Source: Salegentibacter sediminis
GTDB taxonomy: Bacteria > Bacteroidota > Bacteroidia > Flavobacteriales > Flavobacteriaceae
Length of the DNA: 64,000 bases
Assembly: GCF_002078605.1 (NCBI RefSeq)
Contig: NZ_MSJR01000005.1
Location: forward strand, 62,001 to 126,000
Direction of reading: 5' to 3'
Shown: one piece after another, positions 36,153 through 44,586 of the stretch
Numbering within the stretch: position 1 is the stretch's first letter
How the letters are laid out: each line of letters starts with the position of its first letter
Translations under genes and position numbers: made by a program
Notes under the pieces: model-generated
What the model was told of the DNA's origin: nothing
Databases searched by the model: none
Seen by the model: the letters and a program-made list of their open reading frames with translations, nothing else

Positions 36153-36314
36153 CTATTTTTTGTTTTTGGGATGTCTTTTGGCTTCTTTCAGGGTTTTATT
36201 AAGCATCCATTCTATCTGGCCGTTAGTACTTCTGAATTCATCAGCGGCCCATTTTTCGATGGCTTTCAACATCTCTTCATCTACCCTTAATGCGAATGCT
36301 TTTTTGTTGCCCAT
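36153..36314 (-). CDS. Arc-family (ribbon-helix-helix) DNA-binding-like small protein
   Basis: A 53-residue protein, MGNKKAFALRVDEEMLKA onwards. A short beta strand (KAFALRV) is followed by two helices (EEMLKAIEKWAADEF and STNGQIEWMLNKTLKEAKR), the layout of Arc/MetJ ribbon-helix-helix proteins that dimerise and bind DNA. The basic C-terminus (KRHPKNKK) fits. It starts five bases after the alpha/beta-hydrolase stop. In Flavobacteriia such genes often lie near SPFH genes, and one lies just upstream here. The target is unknown. Confidence 0.75.
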   Translation of the reverse strand: MGNKKAFALRVDEEMLKAIEKWAADEFRSTNGQIEWMLNKTLKEAKRHPKNKK

Positions 36315-36318
36315 ACTA

Positions 36319-37260
36319 TTAATTATCAAGATTTTTAACGAACTCAACCAGAGTCGGAATCAGATTTGGGTGTAAAGGGCGCTTAGGCTCGTTATACGAT
36401 TTAGTGTTTACCAGGGCATCATTATCCCTAATTTCCCTGAAAACGTGGTTCATATCCTGGAGCAGCACTAAATTTGAATTAGGAGCGGCCTCGTGTAATA
36501 TTTTTGCTTCTGAAGTATCTACCTGTATATCGGCGGTCCCCTGAATTATGATTACTGGAATTTCAAGTTTTGCAATTTCTTCAGCCGGATTATACTGTAT
36601 CCACGAGAGCATATAAGGTTGGACGCTCGGCCTGAAAATTGATCCCAGAACCGGTTCGTAGCTGTTGGTACTTCCTTTTTCAATCAATTCATCAAAAGAT
36701 TCTCTTGTATTCTGCTTAAGCCCGGGGGCCTGTTTCCCGATCTGGTCTACCACGATCTCATCGATGCTGCGGCCGGCTCCGGCAAGAGAAATAAGAGCAT
36801 CTGTATTTTCGTTTGCCGCGAGAATCCCTATCAGGGAGCCTTCACTATGGCCTGCGAGAATGATCTTGCTGAATTCTCCTCTTTCCTTGAAATAGGCGGT
36901 GATGGATTGAACATCTTCTACAAAATCTTCAAAACGCAAATCTTCTTCCTTGATTTTTAACTTGTTCATTTTAAAGATCCGCTTGTCGAACCTGAAGCTG
37001 GCAATTCCTTGTTCTGCAAGCTGATGTGTAATCTTTTTAGCAAAATCACTTTTCATCATGGATTGATTTCCATTCCGGTCGGTAGGTCCCGATCCCTGGA
37101 TGAAAATCACCAATGCTTCATTTTGGTTGACAGCGGGTTGGGTTAAAGTACCATCAATAAATTTATTGATGCTTATCTCTGTCTCTCTAAATGATTCAGT
37201 TTGTGCCAGAGCAAAATTAGTGCTCAACAGGATTATTAGCAGGAGGAGTTTCTCTTTCAT
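36319..37260 (-). CDS. Secreted alpha/beta hydrolase
   Basis: A 313-residue exported protein with a signal peptide ending ALAQ (about 20). The alpha/beta-hydrolase elements are FIQGSGPTDRNGN (oxyanion region), the nucleophile elbow AGHSEGSLIG, the acid in IIIQGTADIQVD and the His in MNHVF. This looks like a periplasmic esterase or peptidase-like enzyme of the kind often annotated as dienelactone hydrolase-like. It lies between the Arc-like gene and the SPFH gene in one direction. Confidence 0.87.
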   Translation of the reverse strand: MKEKLLLLIILLSTNFALAQTESFRETEISINKFIDGTLTQPAVNQNEALVIFIQGSGPTDRNGNQSMMKSDFAKKITHQLAEQGIASFRFDKRIFKMNKLKIKEEDLRFEDFVEDVQSITAYFKERGEFSKIILAGHSEGSLIGILAANENTDALISLAGAGRSIDEIVVDQIGKQAPGLKQNTRESFDELIEKGSTNSYEPVLGSIFRPSVQPYMLSWIQYNPAEEIAKLEIPVIIIQGTADIQVDTSEAKILHEAAPNSNLVLLQDMNHVFREIRDNDALVNTKSYNEPKRPLHPNLIPTLVEFVKNLDN

Positions 37261-37298
37261 AATTCTATGGTCGTATTTAAATGAAATCGCTTTCAGGA

Positions 37299-38158
37299 TT
37301 AGTGATTTAAGGTTCCTGCATTTACCACAGGAGTAGCATCTTTATCACTACACAGTACAACCATCAAATTGCTTACCATAGCCGCTCTACGTTCAGCATC
37401 AAGATCAACAAGTTCTTTTTCACTTAATTGGTGTAAAGCCATCTCTACCATACTTACTGCACCTTCCACAATCTTATGCCTGGCTGCAACAATTGCTGTT
37501 GCCTGCTGGCGCTTAAGCATTGCGCTGGCGATCTCGTTGGCATAGGCAAGATATCCTATTCTGGATTCTAAAACTTCTATCCCCGCGATCTCCAGGCGTT
37601 CTTCCAGCTCATTTTCCAGAGCTTCGCTTACTTCGTTTACACTGGAACGCAGAGTAATATCTTCATCTAAACCTTCATCGGCAAAATTGTCATAGGGGTA
37701 GAGGCTGGCGAGTTTTCTCACAGCGGCATCGGTTTGTACAACCACAAAATTCTCATAATTATCTACATCAAAGGAGGCTTTGTAAGTATCACGTACCCGC
37801 CACACCAGAATGGTACTAATCATTACCGGATTGCCCAGCTTGTCGTTCACCTTTAATCTTTCACTGTCGAAGTTCCTTGCCCGTAGAGAAACTTTCTTTT
37901 TGGTGTAAAAAGGATTCACCCAAAAAAGTCCGTTTTTTTTCACTGTGCCTTTGTAATCGCCAAATAAAAGGAGCACTCTGGAGCCATTGGGATTTACCAG
38001 GATGAGCCCGGGGAGTATAAAAAGAGAGAAAATGCAATTGCCAGAAACCAGGCATTTTCAAGAATTGCAAAAACTGCAATACTCCCTATGAATAAAATAA
38101 AAAAAACAAACAGCATAACATAGCCGTTGAAGGGTTTAAGATCTCTTTCCAGATTCAT
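37299..38158 (-). pseudogene. SPFH/band 7 membrane protein gene with one frameshift
   Basis: Two overlapping frames together make one SPFH protein of about 286 residues. From ATG 38158 the first frame gives MNLERDLKPFNGYVML and two membrane helices (FVFFILFIGSIAVFAI; AWFLAIAFSLF), then is lost at a five-T run (A run at 38019-38023 on the plus strand). The other frame continues with ILPGLILVNPNGSRVLLLFGDYKG, then the SPFH domain and a helical tail ending at 37299. One missing T explains the break. It is either a real mutation or a homopolymer sequencing error; a -1 ribosomal slip is less likely. SPFH proteins organise membrane microdomains. Confidence 0.8.
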
Positions 38159-38257
38159 AATATTAATGGATTAGTTGATATTATTTTGATATCATAAAAA
38201 TATAATATTAAATTCAATAATGAATAAGAATTAACATTTAAATAATTCAGTCTTGTT

Positions 38258-38265
38258 TACCTTTG
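38258..38265 (+). promoter_or_regulatory. TAnnTTTG element before the S1/P1 nuclease gene
   Basis: TACCTTTG lies 18 bases before the ATG at 38284 and overlaps a longer TTG start at 38263, which argues for the ATG. No convincing -33 TTG is seen. Confidence 0.5.
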
Positions 38266-38283
38266 TCTAAAATTAAATACTTC

Positions 38284-39063
38284 ATGAGGAAATCAATTTT
38301 TATTTTATTTGCGTTACTTCTTACTAATCTTAGCTTTGCCGATAGTGACTGGGGTAAAACCGGGCATCGGACCACCGGGGAAATCGCCGAAAAACATTTG
38401 AGCAAAAAAGCCCAAAAGGCAATAGATAAACTTCTGGATGGCCAAAGCCTCGCTTTTGTCTCTAATTATGCCGATGACATAAAGAGCGATCCCGATTATC
38501 GTAAATATGGTCCCTGGCATTACGTGAATATCGATCCGGAAGACGAGAAATATGATCGTGAAAAGGCTAATAAAGGGGGCGATCTTATCCAGGCAATCGA
38601 AAAAAGTGTGGAGGTTTTGAAGGATAAAAATGCTTCCCGGGAAGACAAACAATTTTACCTCAAAATGCTGGTTCATTTTATGGGAGATTTGCATCAGCCG
38701 TTTCATGTAGGGCGTAGCGCCGATAAAGGCGGGAACGATATACAGGTGAGATGGTTTAATGAAGGCTCTAACATTCATAGGGTTTGGGACAGCCAGATGA
38801 TCGATTCTTACCAAATGAGCTATACCGAATTAACCGAAAACCGCAAGGAATTGACCCGGAAGGAGTTAAAGGAGATTGAAGCTGGCAGGCTACACGATTG
38901 GGTTTATGAATCGCGGGAAATGGCCGATGTGCTTTACGATTCTGTGCAAATTGGTGAAAAATTGGGCTATGAGTACATGTACAAATGGTTTCCGAAAGTG
39001 AGGGAGCAGTTGCATAAGGGCGGAGTGCGTTTGGCAAAGGTTTTAAACGAGATCTACGGCTAA
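38284..39063 (+). CDS. Secreted S1/P1-type zinc nuclease
   Basis: A 259-residue exported nuclease. The signal peptide ends about LSFA-DS, and the mature chain begins near the zinc-binding Trp in DWGKTGHRTTGEIAEKHL. The other zinc ligands are visible in NYADDIKSD, GPWHYVNID, LVHFMGDLHQPFHVG and NIHRVWDSQMID. The family cuts single-stranded DNA and RNA and removes 3' phosphates, typically for phosphate and nucleotide scavenging from the environment. All ligand motifs are present. Start set at ATG 38284. Confidence 0.92.
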   Translation: MRKSIFILFALLLTNLSFADSDWGKTGHRTTGEIAEKHLSKKAQKAIDKLLDGQSLAFVSNYADDIKSDPDYRKYGPWHYVNIDPEDEKYDREKANKGGDLIQAIEKSVEVLKDKNASREDKQFYLKMLVHFMGDLHQPFHVGRSADKGGNDIQVRWFNEGSNIHRVWDSQMIDSYQMSYTELTENRKELTRKELKEIEAGRLHDWVYESREMADVLYDSVQIGEKLGYEYMYKWFPKVREQLHKGGVRLAKVLNEIYG

Positions 39064-39082
39064 GAAAATATAAGCAATAGGA

Positions 39083-39108
39083 AAGGCTGCCGGTTGACGG
39101 CCTTTTTT
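39083..39108 (+). terminator. Probable terminator of the S1/P1 nuclease gene
   Basis: AAGG and CCTT with CCG/CGG inside form a short bulged stem around GTTGA, followed by six T. It borders the restored end of alkB on the other strand. Confidence 0.5.
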
Positions 39109-39690
39109 AATATATTTTTCTAAAGGTAAGGTTTAGCCGCGGCCCAATCCTTTTTTTGTCCTGGGTAATTGATGTTTCCAGTGGTGTTGGGTGGGTCCTT
39201 CCATTATTAGAAGGCTGCCGTGCTTTAGCTGAATTTTTTCTTTCGAAACTTTATCGGTTTTGTGTTTGAGATGGAAGATCCTTTCGGCGCCAAAGCTAAC
39301 CGAAGCGATTACGGGATTTTTGCCTAGTTCTTTTTCATCGTCAGAATGCCAGCCCATGCTATCCTGGCCGTCACGGTAAAGATTGGCAAGGCAGGAATTA
39401 AAAGTGAGTCTGGAGTAGGCTTCAACCCTCTTTTTGATCTGAACAATTTCTTTTGAAAAATCCTGAGGCTTCAGTTTGAGGCCTGAATATGTATAGTTCA
39501 AATCCTTTTCAGCAAAGAATGCACTTAATCGGGGTTGAAGATGTTCTTTGCCAAAAAGCCTGATCTTATCCTGTTTCCAGGGAATTTCCTGCTGTAGTTT
39601 TTCAAAATAAAACCTGGCTTCTTCAGAATTAAAGAATTCGGGAATATATCGAAGCCGGGCATCCTTTAAATCAAAAATTTCTGTTTTCAT
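39107..39690 (-). pseudogene. AlkB-like 2-oxoglutarate/Fe(II) dioxygenase gene, frameshifted near its 3' end
   Basis: The frame from ATG 39690 gives a 185-residue AlkB-family DNA/RNA repair protein with the iron ligands His115 and Asp117 (MGWHSDDEKELG) and His173 (HHWKHQLP). It stops at 39133 with KKGLGRG. One missing base near 39140-39144 would restore GLGPRLNLTFRKIY, ending at 39107, which contains the 2-oxoglutarate-binding Arg motif that all AlkB enzymes need. As written, the protein lacks that motif and should be inactive. Either a real loss or a sequencing error in GGCCGCGG. It lies two bases after the DoxX gene. Confidence 0.85.
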
Positions 39691-39692
39691 TC

Positions 39693-40052
39693 TTAAATTT
39701 TAAGGTAAAACCAGGCCCACCAAATTAGGAAAAACTGTAGAGGAATTCTTAGCCATAAAGCCCATTTCGGGATTCCAGCCCCTGCTTTGGTTGAGCTAAG
39801 CATATAAAAATGAACGCTGAAAAATAGTATCAACATTAAAATTAAACCATAAATGGCGATATCTTTTGTTGCAGGGAAAAAGAGCCCGAGGCCAAGGATT
39901 ATTTCGGCAAACCCGCTTAAGTACACTAGCGATTTATGCTTTGGGAGATATCGTGGCATTATGCGCATATACATTTTTGGCTTTAGAAAATGTAAAACAC
40001 CCGCGAGAATATACATTAAGGCCATTGCGTACAAATGCCAGGGATAGTTCAT
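39693..40052 (-). CDS. DoxX-family membrane protein
   Basis: A 119-residue protein with four membrane helices, matching the DoxX/MauE pattern: MYILAGVLHFLKPKMYMRIMPRYLP, then LVYLSGFAEIILGLGLFF and a Trp-rich last helix (FFLIWWAWFYL). The family is linked to redox and thiol homeostasis but has no settled biochemical role. It forms a two-gene unit with alkB, whose start follows two bases after its stop. Confidence 0.85.
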   Translation of the reverse strand: MNYPWHLYAMALMYILAGVLHFLKPKMYMRIMPRYLPKHKSLVYLSGFAEIILGLGLFFPATKDIAIYGLILMLILFFSVHFYMLSSTKAGAGIPKWALWLRIPLQFFLIWWAWFYLKI

Positions 40053-40195
40053 AGGTAGAAATTGATTATTTATAAAACTAACGGGCTGAACCGGAAATCA
40101 ATAAAATTTAAGTTAGTTTTAACAACTGTATTGGATATTAGGGATAAAAAACTTAAATTTCAGCTGCCTTAAAAAGATTTATCAAACCTGCTATT

Positions 40196-42406
40196 TTGAG
40201 AAAAATTTTTCTTTCGCTTGTACTTTTCTGTGCCGGCCTGGTCTTTTCCTTCGCACAGGAAAAAAAAGTAGTAAGGCAGGATAGTCTGGAAAAACTACTT
40301 GATCAAACCGCGGGTTTTCTTAATAAATATAGCTATCATGAAGGAATTGATGAGGCTTTAAAGCTTTTGGAAGCCTCAAAAGTTGTTGGAAGTGATTATT
40401 ATCATTTTCACGCGCATAATTTCCTGGGCCTTGCTTACACTGAACTGGATGATACCATTAGAGCAAAGAAAAATTATGAATATGCTCTGGAGTTTGCTGA
40501 AAAAACTAAAAATGATACCCTAATTCTCTGGGCCTACAATAATCTGGGAAATATATATTCAGAAAATCCTCAAACTGTTAATAAGGGGATAGAAATGTAC
40601 GAGAAAGTAATTCTGCTTTCGGAAGAGACCGCTATGCCCCAGGAAGGACTGGCTCCAAAAATAAATATAGCCTGGACTTATCTTGACCTGAAGAAACCTC
40701 ACAAGGCTATTCCTTATTTAAAGGAATCGGTGAATATGTTGAAGGATAAAGAAGATAATTATGTGCGTTCGCAATTGTATATGTTATTGGGTAGATATAA
40801 CAGGGCAATTTCGAGACCAGACTCTGCAGAGGTTTATTTAGCTGAAGCCTTTAAACTCGCAGAAAAAGATTCGCTAATACTTCCGGCCTCAGAAATAGCA
40901 AAGGAATACGCAGCTTTGCTTTTTGAAGAAGAGCGTTACCGCGAGGCCTATATTAATCTTTCCAGGTATGAAGAGTATAAATCAAAGATTTTTGAAAAGG
41001 AAAAGCTGGAACAGGTTGAGGCAGCAAACGCCAGGTTTGACGTAAGCGAATACCAGAAAAATCTAGAGATTGCCAAAAAGGAACAGGTATTCCAGGAGCA
41101 GATTATCAGCAAGTCTAACGAGAAAGTCATGGTGATGGTGATCTCTTCATTTGTGTTAATGATTATTCTTTTAATACTGAACAAGATCAACCAGGACAGG
41201 AAACAACTTATTTATCAACTGCGGTCAAAAAACCGACAGTTACAGGAGGCCAAAGAAAATGCCGAAAGATTAACCAGGCTTAAAACCCAGTTTTTTTCAA
41301 CGGTAAGCCACGAGTTAAGAACTCCGCTTTACGGGGTAGTGGGAATTACCTCCTTGTTACTGGAAGAGAAAGGACTCAAAAAACATCATAATGACCTTAA
41401 ATCGTTAAAATTTTCAGCCGATTATCTCCTGGCCCTTATTAATGATGTGCTGCAGATGAACAAAATGGAATCCAACCTTGTTTCTCTGGAGCATATTAAT
41501 TTTAATCTTGAAGAGTTGATGTTAAGCATCGTAAAAAGTTTTGAGTTCACCCGACTTCAAAATCATAATAAAATACATTGCGAGATTGATGAGGAGATCC
41601 CAAAAACCTTAAAAGGTGATCCGGTAAGGTTATCTCAAATCCTTATGAACCTTGTAGGAAATGCGATGAAGTTTACCGAAAGGGGAGATATTTATATTTC
41701 AGCCCGGCTGGAAGAGTTGAAAGATACTAAGGCAGAGATCTGTTTTGAGGTTGAAGATAATGGGATTGGGATTCCGCCGGGCAAGCAGAAGCTTATTTTT
41801 GAAGAATTTGCCCAATTAAAAAGCACAAATTACAATTACCAGGGCACCGGGCTCGGCCTGCCCATAGTGAAAAAATTGCTTAAACTGTTCGGGTCTGAAA
41901 TTCACCTTGATAGCGAAGAAGGTGAGGGCGCTGCCTTTAGTTTCAGGATTCTTTTTGAAATAGTTTCTACTAATTATTCTGAAATCACAAAGACAGAAGC
42001 ACTTCCAAAAGATTATACCGGCCATAAAAAAGTGCTTATCGTGGATGATAACCGAATAAACCAGGTGGTAACCCAACGTATTCTTGAAAAGAAAAACTTC
42101 ACCTGTGAGGTGGCTGCCAGTGGGGAGGAAGCAATAAAAAAAATCAGGGAGCACGCTTATAACCTGGTGCTTATGGATGTGAATATGCCCGGAATTAGTG
42201 GGCTGGAAGCGACGAGAAAAATTCGGGAATTTGATAAAAATGTACCTGTAGTAGCTCTTACCGCAGTGGAAATCGAAGAGATAAGAAATAAAATCTTTGA
42301 GGCCGGGATGAATGATATTATTGTTAAGCCCTACGATGTGCAGCAATTCTACCAGATCGTTTACCGAAATCTTAGGCTAGAAACAATAAAAGAATTGCAC
42401 CCCTAA
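40196..42406 (+). CDS. TPR-domain hybrid sensor histidine kinase
   Basis: A 736-residue membrane kinase-response regulator. Signal peptide (1-20), periplasmic TPR repeats (about 45-290: AHNFLGLAYTELDD, WAYNNLGNIYSE, PKINIAWTYLDLKKP and others), a membrane helix near 306-324, a coiled coil, the HisKA domain with His372 (STVSHELRTP), an ATPase domain (EVEDNGIGIPP, GTGLGLPIVKKL) and a C-terminal receiver with Asp661 (LVLMDVNMPG) and Lys in IVKPYD. It starts at TTG, as no in-frame ATG or GTG exists between the stop at 40154 and the signal peptide. There is no HTH output domain, so a further partner is expected. Confidence 0.9.
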   Translation: MRKIFLSLVLFCAGLVFSFAQEKKVVRQDSLEKLLDQTAGFLNKYSYHEGIDEALKLLEASKVVGSDYYHFHAHNFLGLAYTELDDTIRAKKNYEYALEFAEKTKNDTLILWAYNNLGNIYSENPQTVNKGIEMYEKVILLSEETAMPQEGLAPKINIAWTYLDLKKPHKAIPYLKESVNMLKDKEDNYVRSQLYMLLGRYNRAISRPDSAEVYLAEAFKLAEKDSLILPASEIAKEYAALLFEEERYREAYINLSRYEEYKSKIFEKEKLEQVEAANARFDVSEYQKNLEIAKKEQVFQEQIISKSNEKVMVMVISSFVLMIILLILNKINQDRKQLIYQLRSKNRQLQEAKENAERLTRLKTQFFSTVSHELRTPLYGVVGITSLLLEEKGLKKHHNDLKSLKFSADYLLALINDVLQMNKMESNLVSLEHINFNLEELMLSIVKSFEFTRLQNHNKIHCEIDEEIPKTLKGDPVRLSQILMNLVGNAMKFTERGDIYISARLEELKDTKAEICFEVEDNGIGIPPGKQKLIFEEFAQLKSTNYNYQGTGLGLPIVKKLLKLFGSEIHLDSEEGEGAAFSFRILFEIVSTNYSEITKTEALPKDYTGHKKVLIVDDNRINQVVTQRILEKKNFTCEVAASGEEAIKKIREHAYNLVLMDVNMPGISGLEATRKIREFDKNVPVVALTAVEIEEIRNKIFEAGMNDIIVKPYDVQQFYQIVYRNLRLETIKELHP

Positions 42407-42425
42407 TCAGTACAGAAATAAAAAA

Positions 42426-42454
42426 ACAGGCTGTCTGCAAGACAGCCTGTTTTG
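42426..42454. terminator. Bidirectional terminator between the hybrid kinase and htpG genes
   Basis: ACAGGCTGTC and GACAGCCTGT form a perfect 10-bp stem around TGCAA, with a T-run on each strand. It lies between converging genes. Confidence 0.92.
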
Positions 42455-42475
42455 AATTATTATATTCCTGATTTA

Positions 42476-44365
42476 CTATTTCACCATATCAAAACTGCGT
42501 TTGATGAAGGCAGTTAGCTCTTCTCCTTTTAACAGGTTTTGAGATAGTCTTGCCAAATCAAGAGACTGTTTGATCAATCGCTCTTGTTTCTTGGCTGTTT
42601 TGGTGTTTAGGATATCTGAGATAAGCGGGTGATTGGTATTCACTACCAGGTTGTACATCTCCGGCATATTGCCCATTCCAAACATGCCGCCACCTCCGGT
42701 TTGCTGCATTTCCTTCATTCTTCTCATAAACTCGGGTTGAGTAATAAGAAGAGGAGCCGCATCGCTGTCCATTGCTTCTAACTGTACTGTATATTTCTCC
42801 TTCGGAATTACGTTTTCAAAATCGGTTTTGAGTTTTTCCTTTTCCTCATCAGAAAGTTTTGAAATCTTTTCCTCGTCTTTTTTAATGAGGTTATCTACGT
42901 GGTCGGCATCTACCCGAACAAAAGAGATCTTTTCTTTTTCGCTTTCCAGTTTTTGAAGTAGGTGAGAAACAATTGGAGAATCCAGCATTAAAACTTCATA
43001 ACCTTTGGCCTTTGCAGCCTCAATGTAACTGTGCTGAGAATCTTCATTAGAAGCATATAAAATCACCATATTCCCGTCTTTATCGGTTTGGTTATCTTTA
43101 ATCTTCTCTTCCAGTTCAGTGTAAGTGTAATACTTTTTATCTACCGTTGGGTATAAAGCAAAATCATCGGCTTTCTTAAAGAATTTATCTTCGGAAAGCA
43201 TTCCGTATTCAATTACGATCTTGATATCGTCCCATTTCTTTTCAAAATCCTCACGGTTATTGTTGAAAAGTGACTTCAGCTTATCGGCTACTTTTCTTGA
43301 AATGTAACTTGCGATCTTTTTCACGTTGCTATCTGCCTGGAGGTATGAACGCGAAACATTAAGAGGAATATCCGGTGAATCGATAACTCCGCGAAGCATC
43401 GTTAAGAACTCAGGAACGATCCCTTCTACATTATCGGTTACGAAAACCTGGTTTTGATACAACTGAATTTTATCCCGCTGAATATCCATATTCCCTGTTA
43501 ATTTCGGGAAATAAAGAATCCCAGTTAGGTTAAATGGATAATCTACATTCAGGTGGATATGGAATAATGGTTCTTCGAATTGCATAGGGTACAACTCGCG
43601 GTAGAATTCCTTGTAATCTTTATCCTCTAACTCGTTAGGCTGCTTTGTCCAGGCCGGGTTCGGGTTGTTGATGATGTCATCAACGGTTTTGGTTTCCGGC
43701 TTGGCATCTTCCGGAGCATCTTCAGGAAGTGGTAAAGATTCTTCTCTTGTCCCGAATTTGATCGGGATTGGCATAAATTTGTTATACTTGGTTAGCAACT
43801 CCCGGATGCGGGCTTCTTCCAAAAACTCTTTATCATCTTCATTGATATGAAGAATAATTTCTGTTCCGTGCTCTTTTTTATCGGCGCCTTCAAGGGTGAA
43901 TTCGGTAGTACCTTCACATACCCAGTGGGCTGCAGGCTCATCTTTAAAAGATTTGGTGATGATCTCCACTTTGTTGGCCACCATAAAAGCAGAATAAAAA
44001 CCAAGACCAAAGTGACCTATAATTCCGCTGTCTTTAGCAGAATCTTTATATTTTTCCAGGAATTCCTCGGCTCCGGAGAAAGCTACTTCGTTGATGTATT
44101 TCTCAACTTCCTCCTTGGTCATACCCACACCCTGATCTATTACGTGAAGGGTGTTGTTTTCTTTATTGATCTTTACTTCAATCCTTGGATTTCCGTATTC
44201 AACTCCCCCGGCTTCCCCAATATCGGTGAGGTGTTTTAATTTCAGGGTTGCGTCAGTCGCATTGGAGATTAGTTCCCGTAAAAAGATCTCGTGGTCGCTA
44301 TAAAGGAATTTCTTTATCAGCGGAAAAATATTCTCAACAGATACATTAATGTTTCCGGTTGCCAT
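42476..44365 (-). CDS. htpG: Molecular chaperone HtpG (bacterial Hsp90)
   Basis: A 629-residue Hsp90. The GHKL ATPase domain has FLRELISNATDATLKLKHL (the usual SNA-D pattern with Thr in place of Ser), DQGVGMTKEEV and GHFGLGFYSAFMV. The middle domain carries FPKLTGNMDIQRDKIQLYQN and NVSRSYLQ with the catalytic Arg. A C-terminal dimerisation domain with a Met/Gly-rich patch (GGGGMFGMGNMPEM) lies near 570. It folds or remodels client proteins in the cytoplasm. A repeat element upstream (44432-44450) may be a heat-shock control site. Confidence 0.97.
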   Translation of the reverse strand: MATGNINVSVENIFPLIKKFLYSDHEIFLRELISNATDATLKLKHLTDIGEAGGVEYGNPRIEVKINKENNTLHVIDQGVGMTKEEVEKYINEVAFSGAEEFLEKYKDSAKDSGIIGHFGLGFYSAFMVANKVEIITKSFKDEPAAHWVCEGTTEFTLEGADKKEHGTEIILHINEDDKEFLEEARIRELLTKYNKFMPIPIKFGTREESLPLPEDAPEDAKPETKTVDDIINNPNPAWTKQPNELEDKDYKEFYRELYPMQFEEPLFHIHLNVDYPFNLTGILYFPKLTGNMDIQRDKIQLYQNQVFVTDNVEGIVPEFLTMLRGVIDSPDIPLNVSRSYLQADSNVKKIASYISRKVADKLKSLFNNNREDFEKKWDDIKIVIEYGMLSEDKFFKKADDFALYPTVDKKYYTYTELEEKIKDNQTDKDGNMVILYASNEDSQHSYIEAAKAKGYEVLMLDSPIVSHLLQKLESEKEKISFVRVDADHVDNLIKKDEEKISKLSDEEKEKLKTDFENVIPKEKYTVQLEAMDSDAAPLLITQPEFMRRMKEMQQTGGGGMFGMGNMPEMYNLVVNTNHPLISDILNTKTAKKQERLIKQSLDLARLSQNLLKGEELTAFIKRSFDMVK

Positions 44366-44431
44366 ATATATTTAAAGTTTAAATTAATCTCGTTTGGTCT
44401 TCAGAGGTCAAAAAAAATACCATTCCCCACG

Positions 44432-44450
44432 CGCTGACAAACTGACAGCG
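44432..44450 (-). promoter_or_regulatory. Symmetric CTGACA repeat upstream of htpG
   Basis: CGCTG and CAGCG arms flank ACAAACTGA, and CTGACA occurs twice (44434-44439 and 44442-44447), about 70-85 bases before the htpG ATG. The position and double repeat suggest a regulator site for the heat-shock gene; the binding protein is unknown to me. Confidence 0.45.
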
Positions 44451-44524
44451 AATCTGTAATACAAAGAAGTCTCTTCCGTCTAACAAATTGGTTGCTAAAC
44501 TTTCTACATAATATTTAACAAACA

Positions 44525-44560
44525 TTTTGTTTAAATTTAAACATATAAGTTTAAACAAAA
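44525..44560 (+). promoter_or_regulatory. Palindromic operator candidate before the TetR gene
   Basis: TTTTGTTTAAA (44525-44535) and TTTAAACAAAA (44550-44560) are perfect 11-bp inverted arms 14 bases apart. Within the site GTTTAAATTTAAAC (44529-44542) and GTTTAAAC (44549-44556) are themselves perfect palindromes. It lies directly upstream of the -7 box, where an autorepressor would block RNA polymerase. Confidence 0.65.
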
Positions 44561-44562
44561 CT

Positions 44563-44570
44563 TATCTTTG
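44563..44570 (+). promoter_or_regulatory. TAnnTTTG promoter box of the TetR-AarF operon
   Basis: TATCTTTG, 16 bases before the ATG at 44587, two bases after the palindromic operator candidate. Confidence 0.55.
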
Positions 44571-44586
44571 AAAAAGAAAATTTGCT

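Noticed and set aside
38019..38023. Programmed -1 ribosomal frameshift in the SPFH gene
   Set aside because: The site (CTC TTT TTA) is not a proper X-XXY-YYZ slippery heptamer and no downstream stimulatory structure was evident; a missing T is simpler.
38160..38257. TGATAT/ATATCA and TAATATTA symmetries between the SPFH and nuclease genes as an operator
   Set aside because: The region is so AT-rich that short palindromes of this size are expected by chance.
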